Of a stretch of 64,000 nt of DNA, positions 20,507-32,081 are shown one piece after another; within the stretch, counting starts at the first letter, position 1, and each line of letters opens with the position of its first letter. The stretch spans positions 56,991 to 120,990 of the forward strand of contig JABHDE010000076.1 of NCBI GenBank assembly GCA_018673215.1, in the 5' to 3' direction. A program made the translations under genes and the position numbers. The stretch comes from Formosa sp. (GTDB lineage: Bacteria > Bacteroidota > Bacteroidia > Flavobacteriales > Flavobacteriaceae). The notes under the pieces are model-generated. The model searched no databases and was not told the origin of the DNA. It worked only from the letters and a program-made list of their open reading frames with translations.

Positions 20507-23500
20507 ATGTTAGAAAAGCAAGGACTTTATTTACCCGAATTTGAGCACGATAATTGTGGCGCAGGATTTATATGTAGTTTAACAGGGAAACGATCCAATG
20601 ACATTATTCATAAAGCATTAGAAATTTTAGTAAAACTAGAACATAGAGGTGCGGTGAGTTCGGATGGTGTAACGGGCGATGGTGCTGGAATTCTTATCGA
20701 TATTCCACACAAATTTTTCAAAACATTTTGTGATTTTGAATTGCCAGATGCTGGACAGTATGCGGTTAGTAATGTGTTTTTACCTCGAAAAGACAATCAA
20801 AGAGCCTATTGTGTTGAAGTGTTTGAAACTGAAATTAAAAAGCAAGGATTGCATATTTTAGGCTGGAGAGAAGTTCCTGTCAACAGTGCTGTTTTAGGAG
20901 AGATTGCCAAAACAACCGAGCCCTTTGTTATGCAGGTCTTTGTAGGAAAATCAGATCCGGAACAATCTGAGTTTGATTTTAATTTAAAATTATTTGCTGC
21001 ACGAAAAATATCTGAACATACTATATATGACTCAAAACTATCAGAGTCCAAATTCTTTTACCTTCCAAGTCTTTCAACCAAAATAATTATTTTTAAAGGT
21101 TTATTGAAACCAGAACATATAAATGAATATTATCTAGACCTTTTTAATTCAGATCTAGACACCCGTTTGGCTTTGGTACACCAGCGTTTTTCAACCAACA
21201 CCTTCCCAACTTGGGATTTGGCTCAGCCTTTTAGATACATATGTCATAACGGAGAAATCAATACCCTTAGAGGAAATGTGTCTCGTATGTTTTCTAGAGA
21301 AGAAATCATAAAAAGTGATGCCTTTGGAGATGATATCAAAAAAATAATTCCAACAATTCTAAAAGGAAAATCCGATTCGGCAACTTTGGATATGGTGGTT
21401 GAATTATTATTAATGACAGGTCGATCGTTACCTGAAGTGATGATGATGTTAGTTCCAGAAGCATGGGAAAAAAACCCAGATATGTCTGATTCCAAAAAGG
21501 CATTTTACGAATACAATTCTTGCTTAATGGAACCATGGGATGGCCCTGCATCCATCCCTTTTACAGATGGAAATTTTATTGGAGCTGTTTTAGACCGAAA
21601 TGGACTGAGACCGTCCCGATATACCGTCACTAAAAATGGAAACGTCATCATGTCTTCTGAAACAGGAGTAGTGGATATTGAGCCAGAAGAAGTAGAATTT
21701 CATGGACGCTTGGAACCAGGAAAAATGTTCCTTGTTGATATGAATGAAGGACGCATCGTAAACGATGAAGAAATAAAAGAAAAAATAGCGGCGAAACAAC
21801 CCTATAGAAAATGGTTGAACGAAAACTTAGTCCACTTAAAAGATATTTCTGCCAAAAAAGGACCTATTAAATATGACGAGGTAGATTTAAAGAAACGTGA
21901 AGTTGCCTTTGGATACACAAAAGAAGACATAAATACCATTATCCGTCCTATGGCCCAATTAGGGAAAGAGCCGATTGGCTCCATGGGAAGTGATACTCCT
22001 ATTGCTATTTTATCCGAACGGCCTCAATTAATTTACAGTTATTTTAAGCAAATATTTGCGCAAGTAACCAACCCTCCTTTGGATGGGATTAGAGAAGAAT
22101 TAATCACAGATATTAGTTTAACACTTGGAAGTGATACCAATATTTTTGATTGTAACTCCGAAGCATGTAAAAAGCTAAAAATTCAAAATCCTGTTATTTC
22201 AAAGCACGATTTAGATAAAATTAGAAACTATGATACTAACCCTAATTTTAAAGTAGAGTCAATTTCTATGCTCTATGAGGTAAATCGCGGGTTAAACGAA
22301 TTAGAAAGCGCCCTCGAAGCCTTAGTTAATAAAGCATCTAAAGCAATAGATAAAGGGGCTAATATTATTATTTTATCCGATCGATTTGTAGATGAAAACC
22401 ACGCACCAATCCCAGCGCTTTTAGCTTGTTCATATGTGAATCATGCGCTGCATAAACTCAACAAACGATCGCAGACTAGTTTGATAATCGAGTCTGCAGA
22501 ACCAAGAGAAGTACATCATTTTGCACTCTTATTTGGTTTTGGAGCAAGCGCAGTGAATCCTTACATTGTCAATGAGATTGTAGAGAAACAAATTAAAGAC
22601 TCAGACATTTCAGATTTAGAATATCTTACCGCTATCAAGAATTACAACAAAGCTATAGGAAAAGGCATCTTGAAAGTGATGAATAAAATCGGAATTTCTA
22701 CACTAAACTCTTACCGAGGGTCTCAATTATTTGAGTGTGTAGGAATTAACACAAACACCGTTGAAAAATACTTTCCAAACACGCCCACTCGAATTCAAGG
22801 AATTGGTTTGATAGAAATTGAAAAAGAAATTGTTAAACGTCATAAAAAAGCTTTCAATCCAAATATTGAATCGGATATTGAAATAGGTGGGGAATACAGA
22901 TGGCGTCGTGGACAGGAAAAACACATGTTTAATCCATTAACGGTCGCAAAACTTCAAGAATCTGTTCGCACCAACAAAGCCTCTACTTTTAAAGAATACT
23001 CAGAGCTAGTTGATGATCAGTCCAAGCGATTAATGACCATAAGAGGCTTGTTTGAATTTGACCAATTTGACCCGATTTCTATTGATGAGGTGGAACCTTG
23101 GACCGAAATTGTAAAACGATTCAAAACAGGTGCCATGTCTTATGGGTCTATCAGCAAAGAAGCCCATGAAAACCTAGCCGTTGCTATGAACAGAATTGGT
23201 GGAAAAAGTAATTCTGGTGAAGGTGGAGAAGATGAAGAGCGTTTTTATAAAAACGCTCAAGGAGATTGGAGAAATTCAGCAATTAAACAGGTCGCATCCG
23301 GACGATTTGGAGTTACCTCCAACTACCTAACGAGCGCCAATGAAATTCAAATAAAAATAGCACAAGGCGCAAAACCTGGCGAAGGAGGGCAATTACCGGG
23401 ACCAAAAGTAAACCGTGAAATTGCAAAAACAAGAAATTCAACTCCTTATGTTGGTTTAATTTCACCACCACCACACCACGATATTTATTCGATTGAAGAT

Positions 23501-25003
23501 TTATCACAACTCATATATGATGTTAAATCAGCCAACAGAGCTGCGAGAGTCAATGTTAAATTGGTGTCAGAAATAGGTGTCGGAACCGTGGCAGCCGGAG
23601 TAGCAAAAGCCAAAGCAGACGTTGTGTTGATCTCTGGTTTTGATGGCGGTACAGGAGCGTCACCATTAACCTCTTTAAAACATGCAGGACTTCCCTGGGA
23701 ATTAGGAATTGCCGAAGCACAACAAACACTGGTGATGAATAATTTGAGAAATCGAATTGTTTTGGAATGTGATGGTCAGTTAAAAACTGGACGTGACGTT
23801 GCGATTGCATGTCTATTAGGAGCAGAAGAGTTTGGTTTTGCTACCGCTCCTTTAGTCGCTTCAGGATGTATTATGATGCGTGTATGTCATTTGAATACAT
23901 GCCCCGTTGGTATTGCAACTCAAAACCCAGAGCTGCGCAAAAAATTCAAAGGCAAGCCAGAACATGTGGTGAATTATATGTATTTTGTCGCACAAGAATT
24001 GCGTGAAATCATGGCGCAATTAGGCTTTAAAACTGTGGATGAAATGGTAGGCCAGGTTCAAAAACTGAATCGAAATAAAGCCATTGAACATTATAAAGCT
24101 TCTGGAATTGATTTAACACCAATTCTTCATAAAGTAGAAGTTGCAGAAGGCGTTAAATTATACAATACTGAGGAGCAAGATCACAACCTCGATGTCCATT
24201 TAGATTTCAAAATCATTAAGCAAGCACATCAAGGAATTTTTAGAAGACAACGCACATATTTGAAGCTTCCAATTACCAACATAGATAGAGCTGTTGGTGC
24301 AATTTTAAGCAACGAAATCTCTAAAATTTATGGAGCAGATGGCTTACCACAAGACACCATAAATATAGATTTTAATGGTTCTGCAGGACAAAGTTTTGGA
24401 GCCTTTACGACTAAAGGTGTGACTATGACAGTTCATGGCAACACAAACGATTATCTCGGAAAAGGATTATCAGGTGCAAAACTCATCATCAAAGTTCCGG
24501 AAACAAGCACTATTGTTCCTGAAGATAATATCATTACAGGAAATGTAACGCTTTATGGCGCGACCTCAGGAGAAGTTTATATTAACGGAAAAGCTGGCGA
24601 ACGTTTTTGTGTTCGTAACTCAGGAGCCAAGGCTGTTGTAGAAGGCATTGGTGACCACGGCTGTGAGTACATGACAGGGGGTATTGCGGTGATTCTAGGA
24701 AGTGTAGGAAGAAACTTTGGAGCGGGAATGAGCGGTGGAGTTGCCTATATATTTGATACTGATAACACATTCACCAACAACTGTAATGCGGAAGACCTAA
24801 ACATCGATCCTGTGGAACTTCAGGAAGATGTGAATCAATTGCGAACATTAATCGAAAATCATTTTGTGGCAACGTCAAGTCCAGTAGCAAAACGCATTTT
24901 AGAAAACTGGGAGGCCACACTTCCTAAATTTAAGAAAGTACTACCGGAAGAATACAGACAGGCATTATTAAGGTTAGAAAAAGAACAACTAGAAACAGTT
25001 TAA
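20507..25003 (+). CDS. gltB: Glutamate synthase large subunit
   Basis: 1498 aa; CGAGFICSL, LALVHQRFSTNTFPTWDLAQPFRYICHNGEINT, GGKSNSGEGGED, GCIMMRVCHLNTCPVGIATQNPELR. Confidence 0.97.
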   Translation: MLEKQGLYLPEFEHDNCGAGFICSLTGKRSNDIIHKALEILVKLEHRGAVSSDGVTGDGAGILIDIPHKFFKTFCDFELPDAGQYAVSNVFLPRKDNQRAYCVEVFETEIKKQGLHILGWREVPVNSAVLGEIAKTTEPFVMQVFVGKSDPEQSEFDFNLKLFAARKISEHTIYDSKLSESKFFYLPSLSTKIIIFKGLLKPEHINEYYLDLFNSDLDTRLALVHQRFSTNTFPTWDLAQPFRYICHNGEINTLRGNVSRMFSREEIIKSDAFGDDIKKIIPTILKGKSDSATLDMVVELLLMTGRSLPEVMMMLVPEAWEKNPDMSDSKKAFYEYNSCLMEPWDGPASIPFTDGNFIGAVLDRNGLRPSRYTVTKNGNVIMSSETGVVDIEPEEVEFHGRLEPGKMFLVDMNEGRIVNDEEIKEKIAAKQPYRKWLNENLVHLKDISAKKGPIKYDEVDLKKREVAFGYTKEDINTIIRPMAQLGKEPIGSMGSDTPIAILSERPQLIYSYFKQIFAQVTNPPLDGIREELITDISLTLGSDTNIFDCNSEACKKLKIQNPVISKHDLDKIRNYDTNPNFKVESISMLYEVNRGLNELESALEALVNKASKAIDKGANIIILSDRFVDENHAPIPALLACSYVNHALHKLNKRSQTSLIIESAEPREVHHFALLFGFGASAVNPYIVNEIVEKQIKDSDISDLEYLTAIKNYNKAIGKGILKVMNKIGISTLNSYRGSQLFECVGINTNTVEKYFPNTPTRIQGIGLIEIEKEIVKRHKKAFNPNIESDIEIGGEYRWRRGQEKHMFNPLTVAKLQESVRTNKASTFKEYSELVDDQSKRLMTIRGLFEFDQFDPISIDEVEPWTEIVKRFKTGAMSYGSISKEAHENLAVAMNRIGGKSNSGEGGEDEERFYKNAQGDWRNSAIKQVASGRFGVTSNYLTSANEIQIKIAQGAKPGEGGQLPGPKVNREIAKTRNSTPYVGLISPPPHHDIYSIEDLSQLIYDVKSANRAARVNVKLVSEIGVGTVAAGVAKAKADVVLISGFDGGTGASPLTSLKHAGLPWELGIAEAQQTLVMNNLRNRIVLECDGQLKTGRDVAIACLLGAEEFGFATAPLVASGCIMMRVCHLNTCPVGIATQNPELRKKFKGKPEHVVNYMYFVAQELREIMAQLGFKTVDEMVGQVQKLNRNKAIEHYKASGIDLTPILHKVEVAEGVKLYNTEEQDHNLDVHLDFKIIKQAHQGIFRRQRTYLKLPITNIDRAVGAILSNEISKIYGADGLPQDTINIDFNGSAGQSFGAFTTKGVTMTVHGNTNDYLGKGLSGAKLIIKVPETSTIVPEDNIITGNVTLYGATSGEVYINGKAGERFCVRNSGAKAVVEGIGDHGCEYMTGGIAVILGSVGRNFGAGMSGGVAYIFDTDNTFTNNCNAEDLNIDPVELQEDVNQLRTLIENHFVATSSPVAKRILENWEATLPKFKKVLPEEYRQALLRLEKEQLETV

Positions 25004-25004
25004 G

Positions 25005-26471
25005 ATGGGAAAGATCACAGGATTTTTAGAGTTTGAGCGTCAGGATGAAACCTATGAAGCGCCAAAAGAAAGAATAAAAAACTATAAGGAATTTACAATT
25101 CCATTAGAAGAGTCTAAATTAAAGGATCAAGGAGCGCGCTGTATGGATTGCGGAATTCCGTTTTGTCATAGCGGCTGTCCTTTAGGAAATTTAATTCCAG
25201 ACTTTAACGATAAAGTTTATAAAGGGAAATGGAAAGAAGCGGCAGAAATTTTGCATTCCACCAATAATTTTCCAGAATTTACAGGTAGGCTATGTCCTGC
25301 ACCCTGTGAAGAAGCTTGTGTTTTAGGGATCAACGAAGACCCTGTAAGTATTGAGAACATAGAAAAAAACATTGTAGAAACTGCTTTTACAGGAGGCTGG
25401 ATTACAGCAAAACCACCAAAAGTAAGAACCGATAAAACAGTAGCTGTTATTGGGTCTGGTCCAGCAGGATTGGCTGCAGCACAACAGTTAAATAGAGCCG
25501 GTCATACTGTTACTGTATTTGAAAGAGATAGTAAAGTCGGTGGACTCTTGCGATATGGAATTCCGGATTTTAAAATGGAGAAAAATGTAATCGACCGTCG
25601 AATTCATGTTTTGGAAGATGAAGGTATCGTATTTAAAACCAACGCCCATGTTGGAAAAAACATAGACGCAAACCAAATAAAATCCGATTTTGACGCCGTA
25701 GTGATGTGTGGAGGAGCTACCGTTAAAAGAAACATTCCAATTCCAGGAGCTGAACTAAAAGGGGTGCACCAAGCGATGGAGTTTTTAAAACTAAACAACC
25801 AATATGTAGATGGGTTGTTAGATTTTAATGACATTCTCTCTGCCAAGGATAAAAAAGTGATAGTCATTGGAGGCGGAGATACTGGCTCAGATTGTATAGG
25901 AACTTCTAACCGTCATGGCGCAACATCGGTCACAAATTTCGAAATTTTATCGAAACCAACCGAAGGACGACCAGCTAATCAACCGTGGCCCTATTGGCCG
26001 ATGAAGTTGAAGACCACCTCTTCTCATCAAGAAGGAGTTGAGCGATTTTTTAGCATTTCCACCAAAGAATTTATTGGAGATGATAAAGGAAACTTAAAAG
26101 CATTAAAAACGGTTGAGGTTGAATGGATTTTTAAGCAGGGTGAACGCCCACAATTAAAAGAAGTTCCAAACTCCGAAAAACTATGGGACTGTGATTTAGT
26201 GTTGTTGGCGTTAGGGTTTACAGGAGCCGAAAAAACATTAGCAGATCAATTTGGTTTAGAAATGGATTTTAGAACGAATATCAAAGCAACCACAAAAGAC
26301 TATGTAACCAATGTCCCTGGTATATTTGCAGCAGGGGACATGCGACGTGGACAATCTTTAATTGTGTGGGCTATCTCCGAAGGAAGACAGGCAGCACACC
26401 ATGTAGACACCTATTTAATGGGCAGTTCTGCATTGCCGTTAAAAGACGACAGTGATTTACCACGAGTTTAA
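25005..26471 (+). CDS. gltD: Glutamate synthase small subunit
   Basis: CMDCGIPFCHSGCPLGNLIPDFND, GRLCPAPCEEACVL, GSGPAGLAAAQQL. Confidence 0.97.
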   Translation: MGKITGFLEFERQDETYEAPKERIKNYKEFTIPLEESKLKDQGARCMDCGIPFCHSGCPLGNLIPDFNDKVYKGKWKEAAEILHSTNNFPEFTGRLCPAPCEEACVLGINEDPVSIENIEKNIVETAFTGGWITAKPPKVRTDKTVAVIGSGPAGLAAAQQLNRAGHTVTVFERDSKVGGLLRYGIPDFKMEKNVIDRRIHVLEDEGIVFKTNAHVGKNIDANQIKSDFDAVVMCGGATVKRNIPIPGAELKGVHQAMEFLKLNNQYVDGLLDFNDILSAKDKKVIVIGGGDTGSDCIGTSNRHGATSVTNFEILSKPTEGRPANQPWPYWPMKLKTTSSHQEGVERFFSISTKEFIGDDKGNLKALKTVEVEWIFKQGERPQLKEVPNSEKLWDCDLVLLALGFTGAEKTLADQFGLEMDFRTNIKATTKDYVTNVPGIFAAGDMRRGQSLIVWAISEGRQAAHHVDTYLMGSSALPLKDDSDLPRV

Positions 26472-26538
26472 TATTATTTTTGCGCACTGAACATCATACA
26501 ATATAAGGGGTAATAACCTAAAATACAATGAATTAACA

Positions 26539-26562
26539 CCAACTCTAAACAGTTGGGTTTAG
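26539..26562 (+). promoter_or_regulatory. Interlocked inverted repeats in the ilvD 5' region
   Basis: CCAACT-CTAAAC-AGTTGG-GTTTAG: two 6-bp stems arranged A-B-A'-B'. Confidence 0.35.
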
Positions 26563-26636
26563 ATCATTTAAAGAGATATTCCTCACGCTAAATATGTAAA
26601 AATATAATTTCGATACTTCTAAGGTATAAATCTATA

Positions 26637-28316
26637 ATGAAACAATTAAATAAATACAGTCGAGCGGTTACTCAAGACCCAACGCAACCAGCAGCACAAG
26701 CAATGCTTCATGCCATAGGGCTTACCAAAGCGGATTTCGAAAAACCTTTGGTAGGAATTGCCAGCACAGGATATGAAGGCAACCCATGTAATATGCATCT
26801 TAACGACTTGGCTAAGCTGGTAAAAAAAGGCACTTTAAACAAAGAAGTTGTAGGCCTTATTTTTAATACAATTGGTGTGAGTGATGGGATTTCAATGGGA
26901 ACCCCAGGAATGCGTTTTTCTTTGCCTTCTCGGGATATCATTGCAGATTCTATGGAAACTGTTGTTCAAGCCATGAGTTATGATGGTTTGATTACAGTTG
27001 TAGGTTGTGATAAAAATATGCCAGGAGCCTTAATGGCAATGATACGGATAGATAAACCGGCTATTTTGGTTTATGGTGGTACGATTGATTCGGGATGCCA
27101 TAATGGAAAAAAATTGGATGTTGTTTCGGCATTTGAAGCTTGGGGAAGTAAAGTAGCAGGTACAATGTCTGAATCTGAATTCGACCAAATTGTAGAAAAA
27201 GCTTGTCCAGGAGCTGGAGCTTGTGGTGGAATGTACACCGCTAATACCATGGCGTCAGCCATTGAGGCCTTAGGAATGACCTTGCCCTTTAACTCTTCTA
27301 ATCCAGCAACGGGTGATGAAAAAAAGGACGAAGCAGTCAAAGCAGGAGAAGCCATGCGCATTCTGCTAGAAAAAGATATAAAGCCATCTGATGTTATCAC
27401 AAAAAAATCCCTTGAAAACGCCATCCGACTTGTAACCATACTTGGAGGCTCTACCAATGCAGTCCTTCATTTTTTGGCGATTGCGAGAGCTGCTCAAATA
27501 AAATTCACCCTTGAAGATTTTCAAAGAATTAGCGATAGCACACCATTTTTGGCCGACTTAAAACCTAGTGGAAAATACTTAATGGAAGACGTACACCATG
27601 TTGGGGGAATTCCAGCGGTGATGAAATACTTGTTAAATAAAGGACTCCTTCACGGAGATTGTTTGACTGTGACAGGAAAAACAATTGCTGAAAACTTAGC
27701 TGAAGTCAAAGACTTAACAGAAGGTCAAGATGTAATTAAAACAATCGAAAAACCCATTAAAACTTCTGGACACTTACGAATGCTTTATGGAAATTTAGCT
27801 TCTGAAGGAAGTGTCGCAAAAATCACAGGAAAAGAAGGGTTGAAATTTAGAGGTCCGGCAAAAGTGTTTGAAGGCGAATATGCTGCTAACGATGGAATCC
27901 GAGATGGTAAAGTTCATAAAGGAGATGTCGTAGTTATTAGATACGAAGGCCCTAAAGGCGGACCTGGAATGCCAGAAATGTTAAAGCCAACCGCTGCCAT
28001 AATGGGCGCCGGTTTAGGAAAAGATGTTGCCTTAATTACTGATGGACGTTTTTCAGGAGGGACACACGGTTTTGTTGTGGGTCATATTACACCAGAAGCA
28101 CAAGAAGGAGGTGCAATTGCTTTAGTGAACGACGGCGATATCATCACTATTGATGCTGAAACAAATTCAATACTTCTAGAAGTTTCTGATGAAGTACTAG
28201 AAGAGCGAAAAGCACAGTGGAATGCACCTGCCTTGAAAGTATCAAGAGGGGTGCTATATAAATATGCAAGAACGGTCTCATCGGCATCTGAAGGGTGTGT
28301 AACCGATGAATTTTAA
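26637..28316 (+). CDS. ilvD: Dihydroxy-acid dehydratase
   Basis: [54 protein letters not shown]. Confidence 0.96.
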   Translation: MKQLNKYSRAVTQDPTQPAAQAMLHAIGLTKADFEKPLVGIASTGYEGNPCNMHLNDLAKLVKKGTLNKEVVGLIFNTIGVSDGISMGTPGMRFSLPSRDIIADSMETVVQAMSYDGLITVVGCDKNMPGALMAMIRIDKPAILVYGGTIDSGCHNGKKLDVVSAFEAWGSKVAGTMSESEFDQIVEKACPGAGACGGMYTANTMASAIEALGMTLPFNSSNPATGDEKKDEAVKAGEAMRILLEKDIKPSDVITKKSLENAIRLVTILGGSTNAVLHFLAIARAAQIKFTLEDFQRISDSTPFLADLKPSGKYLMEDVHHVGGIPAVMKYLLNKGLLHGDCLTVTGKTIAENLAEVKDLTEGQDVIKTIEKPIKTSGHLRMLYGNLASEGSVAKITGKEGLKFRGPAKVFEGEYAANDGIRDGKVHKGDVVVIRYEGPKGGPGMPEMLKPTAAIMGAGLGKDVALITDGRFSGGTHGFVVGHITPEAQEGGAIALVNDGDIITIDAETNSILLEVSDEVLEERKAQWNAPALKVSRGVLYKYARTVSSASEGCVTDEF

Positions 28317-28325
28317 ATTATAATT

Positions 28326-30059
28326 ATGGAAACACTAACCTCCAAACAAAAGGAATATTTAGAGCAACCGAAAGAACGTATTTCAGGGAGTGAAGCGATT
28401 GTAAGATGTTTATTAGCCGAAGGTGTTGAGGTCTTATACGGCTACCCTGGAGGGGCTATTATGCCAGTGTACGACGAACTCTATAAATATGAAGGTAAAA
28501 TAAATCATGTTCTTACAAGACACGAACAATGTGCCGCTCATGCCGCCCAAGGTTATGCTCGCATTTCTGGAAAAGTAGGTGTAGCCATGGCCACTTCAGG
28601 CCCCGGAGCAACCAACTTAATAACAGGTATAGCCGACGCACAAATAGACTCCACACCTATTGTATGTATTACAGGACAAGTTCCTTCACATTTGTTAGGA
28701 AGTGATGCGTTTCAAGAAACGGATATTGTTGGAATTTCTACACCCGTCACAAAGTGGAATCACCAAATTACGAAAGCGTCTCAAATCCCAGAAATTATTG
28801 CTCGCGCTTTTTATATAGCTAGAAGTGGACGCCCAGGACCAGTTCTTATCGATATCACAAAAGACGCTCAATTTGAGGAATTTGATTTCCAGTACAAAAA
28901 ATGTACAGGTGTTCGCAGTTATAAACCTGTTCCTGAAATAGATGACAATTCGATTTCAGCAGCAGCAGCACTTATCAACTCCGCTAAAAAGCCAATGATC
29001 ATTTGGGGTCAAGGGGTAATTTTGGGCAAGGCCGAGGAAGAACTCAAGGCGGTGATTGAAAAAACAGGCATCCCTTCTGCATGGACTATTTTGGGTGCTT
29101 CGGCGATTCCTACGGGACATCCACTGAACATTGGAATGGTTGGAATGCACGGAAACTATGCCCCCAATGTTCTTACAAATGAATGCGACGTATTAATTGC
29201 GATTGGGATGCGATTTGACGATCGTGTGACAGGAAAATTGGACGAGTATGCAACGCAAGCTAAAATCGTTCATTTTGAAATAGATCCTTCAGAAATTGAT
29301 AAAAATGTCAAAACAGACGTGGCTGTTTTGGGAGATGCTAAAACAAGTTTAACAAAATTGTTGAGTTTATTAACCACGAATTCACATCCAAAATGGCTTC
29401 AAAAATTCAGGGACCTTTATACCGTTGAGTACGATAAAGTCATCAAAAATGATCTACATCCAATTTCTGAAGGCCTTACTATGGGCGAGGTGCTTAAGGA
29501 AATAAACAATCAAACTATGGGCGAGGCAGCCATTGTAACAGATGTCGGCCAACACCAAATGATTGCCTGTCGATATGCTGATTTTAATGTTAGTAAAAGC
29601 AACATAACTTCTGGAGGACTTGGAACGATGGGTTTTGCATTACCTGCAGCAATTGGTGCTAAGATGGCAGCTCCAGATCGTGAAGTTGTTGCTATTATTG
29701 GAGATGGAGGATATCAAATGACCATCCAAGAACTAGGCACTATTTTTCAAAACAAGGTGCCAGTAAAAATTGTTGTCTTAAACAATGAATTTCTAGGAAT
29801 GGTACGCCAGTGGCAACAACTATTTTTTGACAAGCGTTATGCCTCAACCGAAATGGTAAATCCAAACTTTGTAGCTATTGCAAAAGGCTATTATATAGAA
29901 GCTCAAAAAGTAAGCAAACGAGAAGATCTAGCATCGGCAGTAAAAGAAATGATTGCCAGTGACGAGCCTTATTTCTTAGAAGTTTGTGTAGAAAAAGAAA
30001 ACAATGTATTTCCAATGGTTCCTTCGGGAGCTTCGGTTTCAGACATAAGATTAGAATAA
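28326..30059 (+). CDS. ilvB: Acetolactate synthase large subunit
   Basis: YGYPGGAIMPVYDEL, GVAMATSGPGATNLITGIADAQIDSTPIV, TPP motif IGDGGYQMTIQELGTI. Confidence 0.96.
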   Translation: METLTSKQKEYLEQPKERISGSEAIVRCLLAEGVEVLYGYPGGAIMPVYDELYKYEGKINHVLTRHEQCAAHAAQGYARISGKVGVAMATSGPGATNLITGIADAQIDSTPIVCITGQVPSHLLGSDAFQETDIVGISTPVTKWNHQITKASQIPEIIARAFYIARSGRPGPVLIDITKDAQFEEFDFQYKKCTGVRSYKPVPEIDDNSISAAAALINSAKKPMIIWGQGVILGKAEEELKAVIEKTGIPSAWTILGASAIPTGHPLNIGMVGMHGNYAPNVLTNECDVLIAIGMRFDDRVTGKLDEYATQAKIVHFEIDPSEIDKNVKTDVAVLGDAKTSLTKLLSLLTTNSHPKWLQKFRDLYTVEYDKVIKNDLHPISEGLTMGEVLKEINNQTMGEAAIVTDVGQHQMIACRYADFNVSKSNITSGGLGTMGFALPAAIGAKMAAPDREVVAIIGDGGYQMTIQELGTIFQNKVPVKIVVLNNEFLGMVRQWQQLFFDKRYASTEMVNPNFVAIAKGYYIEAQKVSKREDLASAVKEMIASDEPYFLEVCVEKENNVFPMVPSGASVSDIRLE

Positions 30060-30061
30060 GA

Positions 30062-30592
30062 ATGGAAACAGAAAAACAACTTTATACGATATCGATATAT
30101 ACCGAAAACAATATCGGTTTGCTCAATCGAATTTCAGCAATTTTCCAGAGAAGACACATTAATATTGAAAGTCTTAATACATCTGCTTCTGAAATAGAAG
30201 GGGTATCACGCTTTACTATTTTAGTGAGTATGTCTGAAGCTCAAATCAAAAAAATTATTGGTCAGATAGAAAAACAAGTGGAAGTAATAAAAGCCTACTA
30301 CCACACAGAGGAAGATACAATTTATCAAGAATCGTGCTTATTCAAAATCAAATCCGATTTATTATTTGAAGAGCGTCAAATTCAAAATATAATCAAAGAA
30401 AGTAATGCACGAATCGTCACTGTCAATAAAGAGTTTTTTGTACTTGAAAAATCAGGGCGCCGAAGTGAATTAGAACTTTTACACAGAGAATTAAATGCGT
30501 TCGGAATCATGCAATTTGTACGATCAGGACGTATTGCAGTAACTAAAGACAAATTAAAAATAACTGAAATGCTAAAAGCATTCAAAAACTAA
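30062..30592 (+). CDS. ilvN: Acetolactate synthase small subunit (start revised from 29984)
   Basis: [42 protein letters not shown] domain; ATG at 30062. Confidence 0.92.
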   Translation: METEKQLYTISIYTENNIGLLNRISAIFQRRHINIESLNTSASEIEGVSRFTILVSMSEAQIKKIIGQIEKQVEVIKAYYHTEEDTIYQESCLFKIKSDLLFEERQIQNIIKESNARIVTVNKEFFVLEKSGRRSELELLHRELNAFGIMQFVRSGRIAVTKDKLKITEMLKAFKN

Positions 30593-30597
30593 CTAAA

Positions 30598-32076
30598 ATG
30601 TCAAATTATTTTAACACATTAACATTAAGGGAAAAATTAGAGCAATTAGGAAAGTGTCGTTTAATGGACGCTTCAGAATTTGAAGACGGAGTCACAGCAT
30701 TAAAAGGCAAGAAAATTGTTATTGTAGGCTGTGGAGCTCAAGGTTTAAACCAAGGTTTAAACATGAGAGATTCTGGTTTAGATATTTCTTATACACTGAG
30801 ACAATCTGCGATAGACCAAAAAAGAGACTCGTATGTAAATGCAACGTCAAATAATTTTAAAGTAGGAACTTACGAAGAATTATTGCCAACTGCAGATGTC
30901 GTTATTAACTTAACACCAGATAAGCAACATACAAACGTGGTGAAAACAATTATGCCTTTATTAAAAAAAGGAGCCACCTTATCGTATTCTCATGGTTTTA
31001 ATATTGTTGAAGAGGGGATGCAAATTCGTGAAGATTTAACAGTAATCATGGTAGCGCCAAAATGTCCTGGATCTGAAGTTAGAGAAGAATATAAAAGAGG
31101 ATTTGGGGTGCCTACATTAACTGCGGTACATCCAGAAAATGATCCAGAAGGCAAAGGATGGGCGCAAGCCAAAGCTTATGCAGTTGCCACAGGTGGTCAC
31201 AGAGCAGGTGTATTGGAATCGTCATTTGTTGCCGAAGTTAAAAGTGATTTAATGGGAGAGCAAACTATTTTATGTGGTTTGTTACAAACAGGAGCAATTT
31301 TATCTTTTGATAAAATGGTAGCCGAAGGAATTGATGCGGGTTATGCCGCTAAATTAATTCAGTATGGTTGGGAAACTGTAACCGAAGCGTTAAAGCATGG
31401 TGGAATCACAAATATGATGGACAGATTGTCGAACCCTGCCAAAGTAGAAGCGTTTAGACTTTCTGAGGAATTAAAAGAGATTATGCGTCCATTGTTCCAA
31501 AAACATATGGATGATATTATGACGGGTCATTTTTCTAAAACAATGATGGAAGACTGGGCGAATGACGATAAAAACTTGTTAACTTGGAGAGCAGCTACAG
31601 GTGAAACTGCTTTTGAAAAGCAAACAGTTACAGATCAAGAAATTCCAGAACAAGAATACTTTGACCACGGAACTTTATTAGTTGCTTTTGTTAGATCTGG
31701 TGTTGAATTAGCTTTTGAAGCAATGACAGATTCGGGGATTATAGACGCTTCTGCATACTACGAATCTTTACACGAAACACCATTAATTGCAAATACAATT
31801 GCAAGAATGAAGTTAGCTGAAATGAATCGTGTAATTTCTGATACGGCAGAATATGGTTGTTATTTATTTGACCATGCTTGTAAACCTTTGTTAACAGACT
31901 TTATGAAGGCTGTAAATACTGATGTTATTGGTAAAGCGTTCAGTTCAGAGAACGGAGTTGATAACCAAGAATTAATTAGAATTAATGCGATTATTAGAAA
32001 TCACCCAGTAGAAATAGTAGGAGCAAAATTAAGAGCTTCTATGACAGCGATGAAGGTTATAAAAACAGACGCCTAA
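30598..32076 (+). CDS. ilvC: Ketol-acid reductoisomerase
   Basis: [49 protein letters not shown]. Confidence 0.96.
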   Translation: MSNYFNTLTLREKLEQLGKCRLMDASEFEDGVTALKGKKIVIVGCGAQGLNQGLNMRDSGLDISYTLRQSAIDQKRDSYVNATSNNFKVGTYEELLPTADVVINLTPDKQHTNVVKTIMPLLKKGATLSYSHGFNIVEEGMQIREDLTVIMVAPKCPGSEVREEYKRGFGVPTLTAVHPENDPEGKGWAQAKAYAVATGGHRAGVLESSFVAEVKSDLMGEQTILCGLLQTGAILSFDKMVAEGIDAGYAAKLIQYGWETVTEALKHGGITNMMDRLSNPAKVEAFRLSEELKEIMRPLFQKHMDDIMTGHFSKTMMEDWANDDKNLLTWRAATGETAFEKQTVTDQEIPEQEYFDHGTLLVAFVRSGVELAFEAMTDSGIIDASAYYESLHETPLIANTIARMKLAEMNRVISDTAEYGCYLFDHACKPLLTDFMKAVNTDVIGKAFSSENGVDNQELIRINAIIRNHPVEIVGAKLRASMTAMKVIKTDA

Positions 32077-32081
32077 AACGA

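Noticed and set aside
20608-24770. Multiple 60-84 aa minus-strand ORFs within gltB
   Set aside because: Antisense spurious frames to a highly conserved gene.
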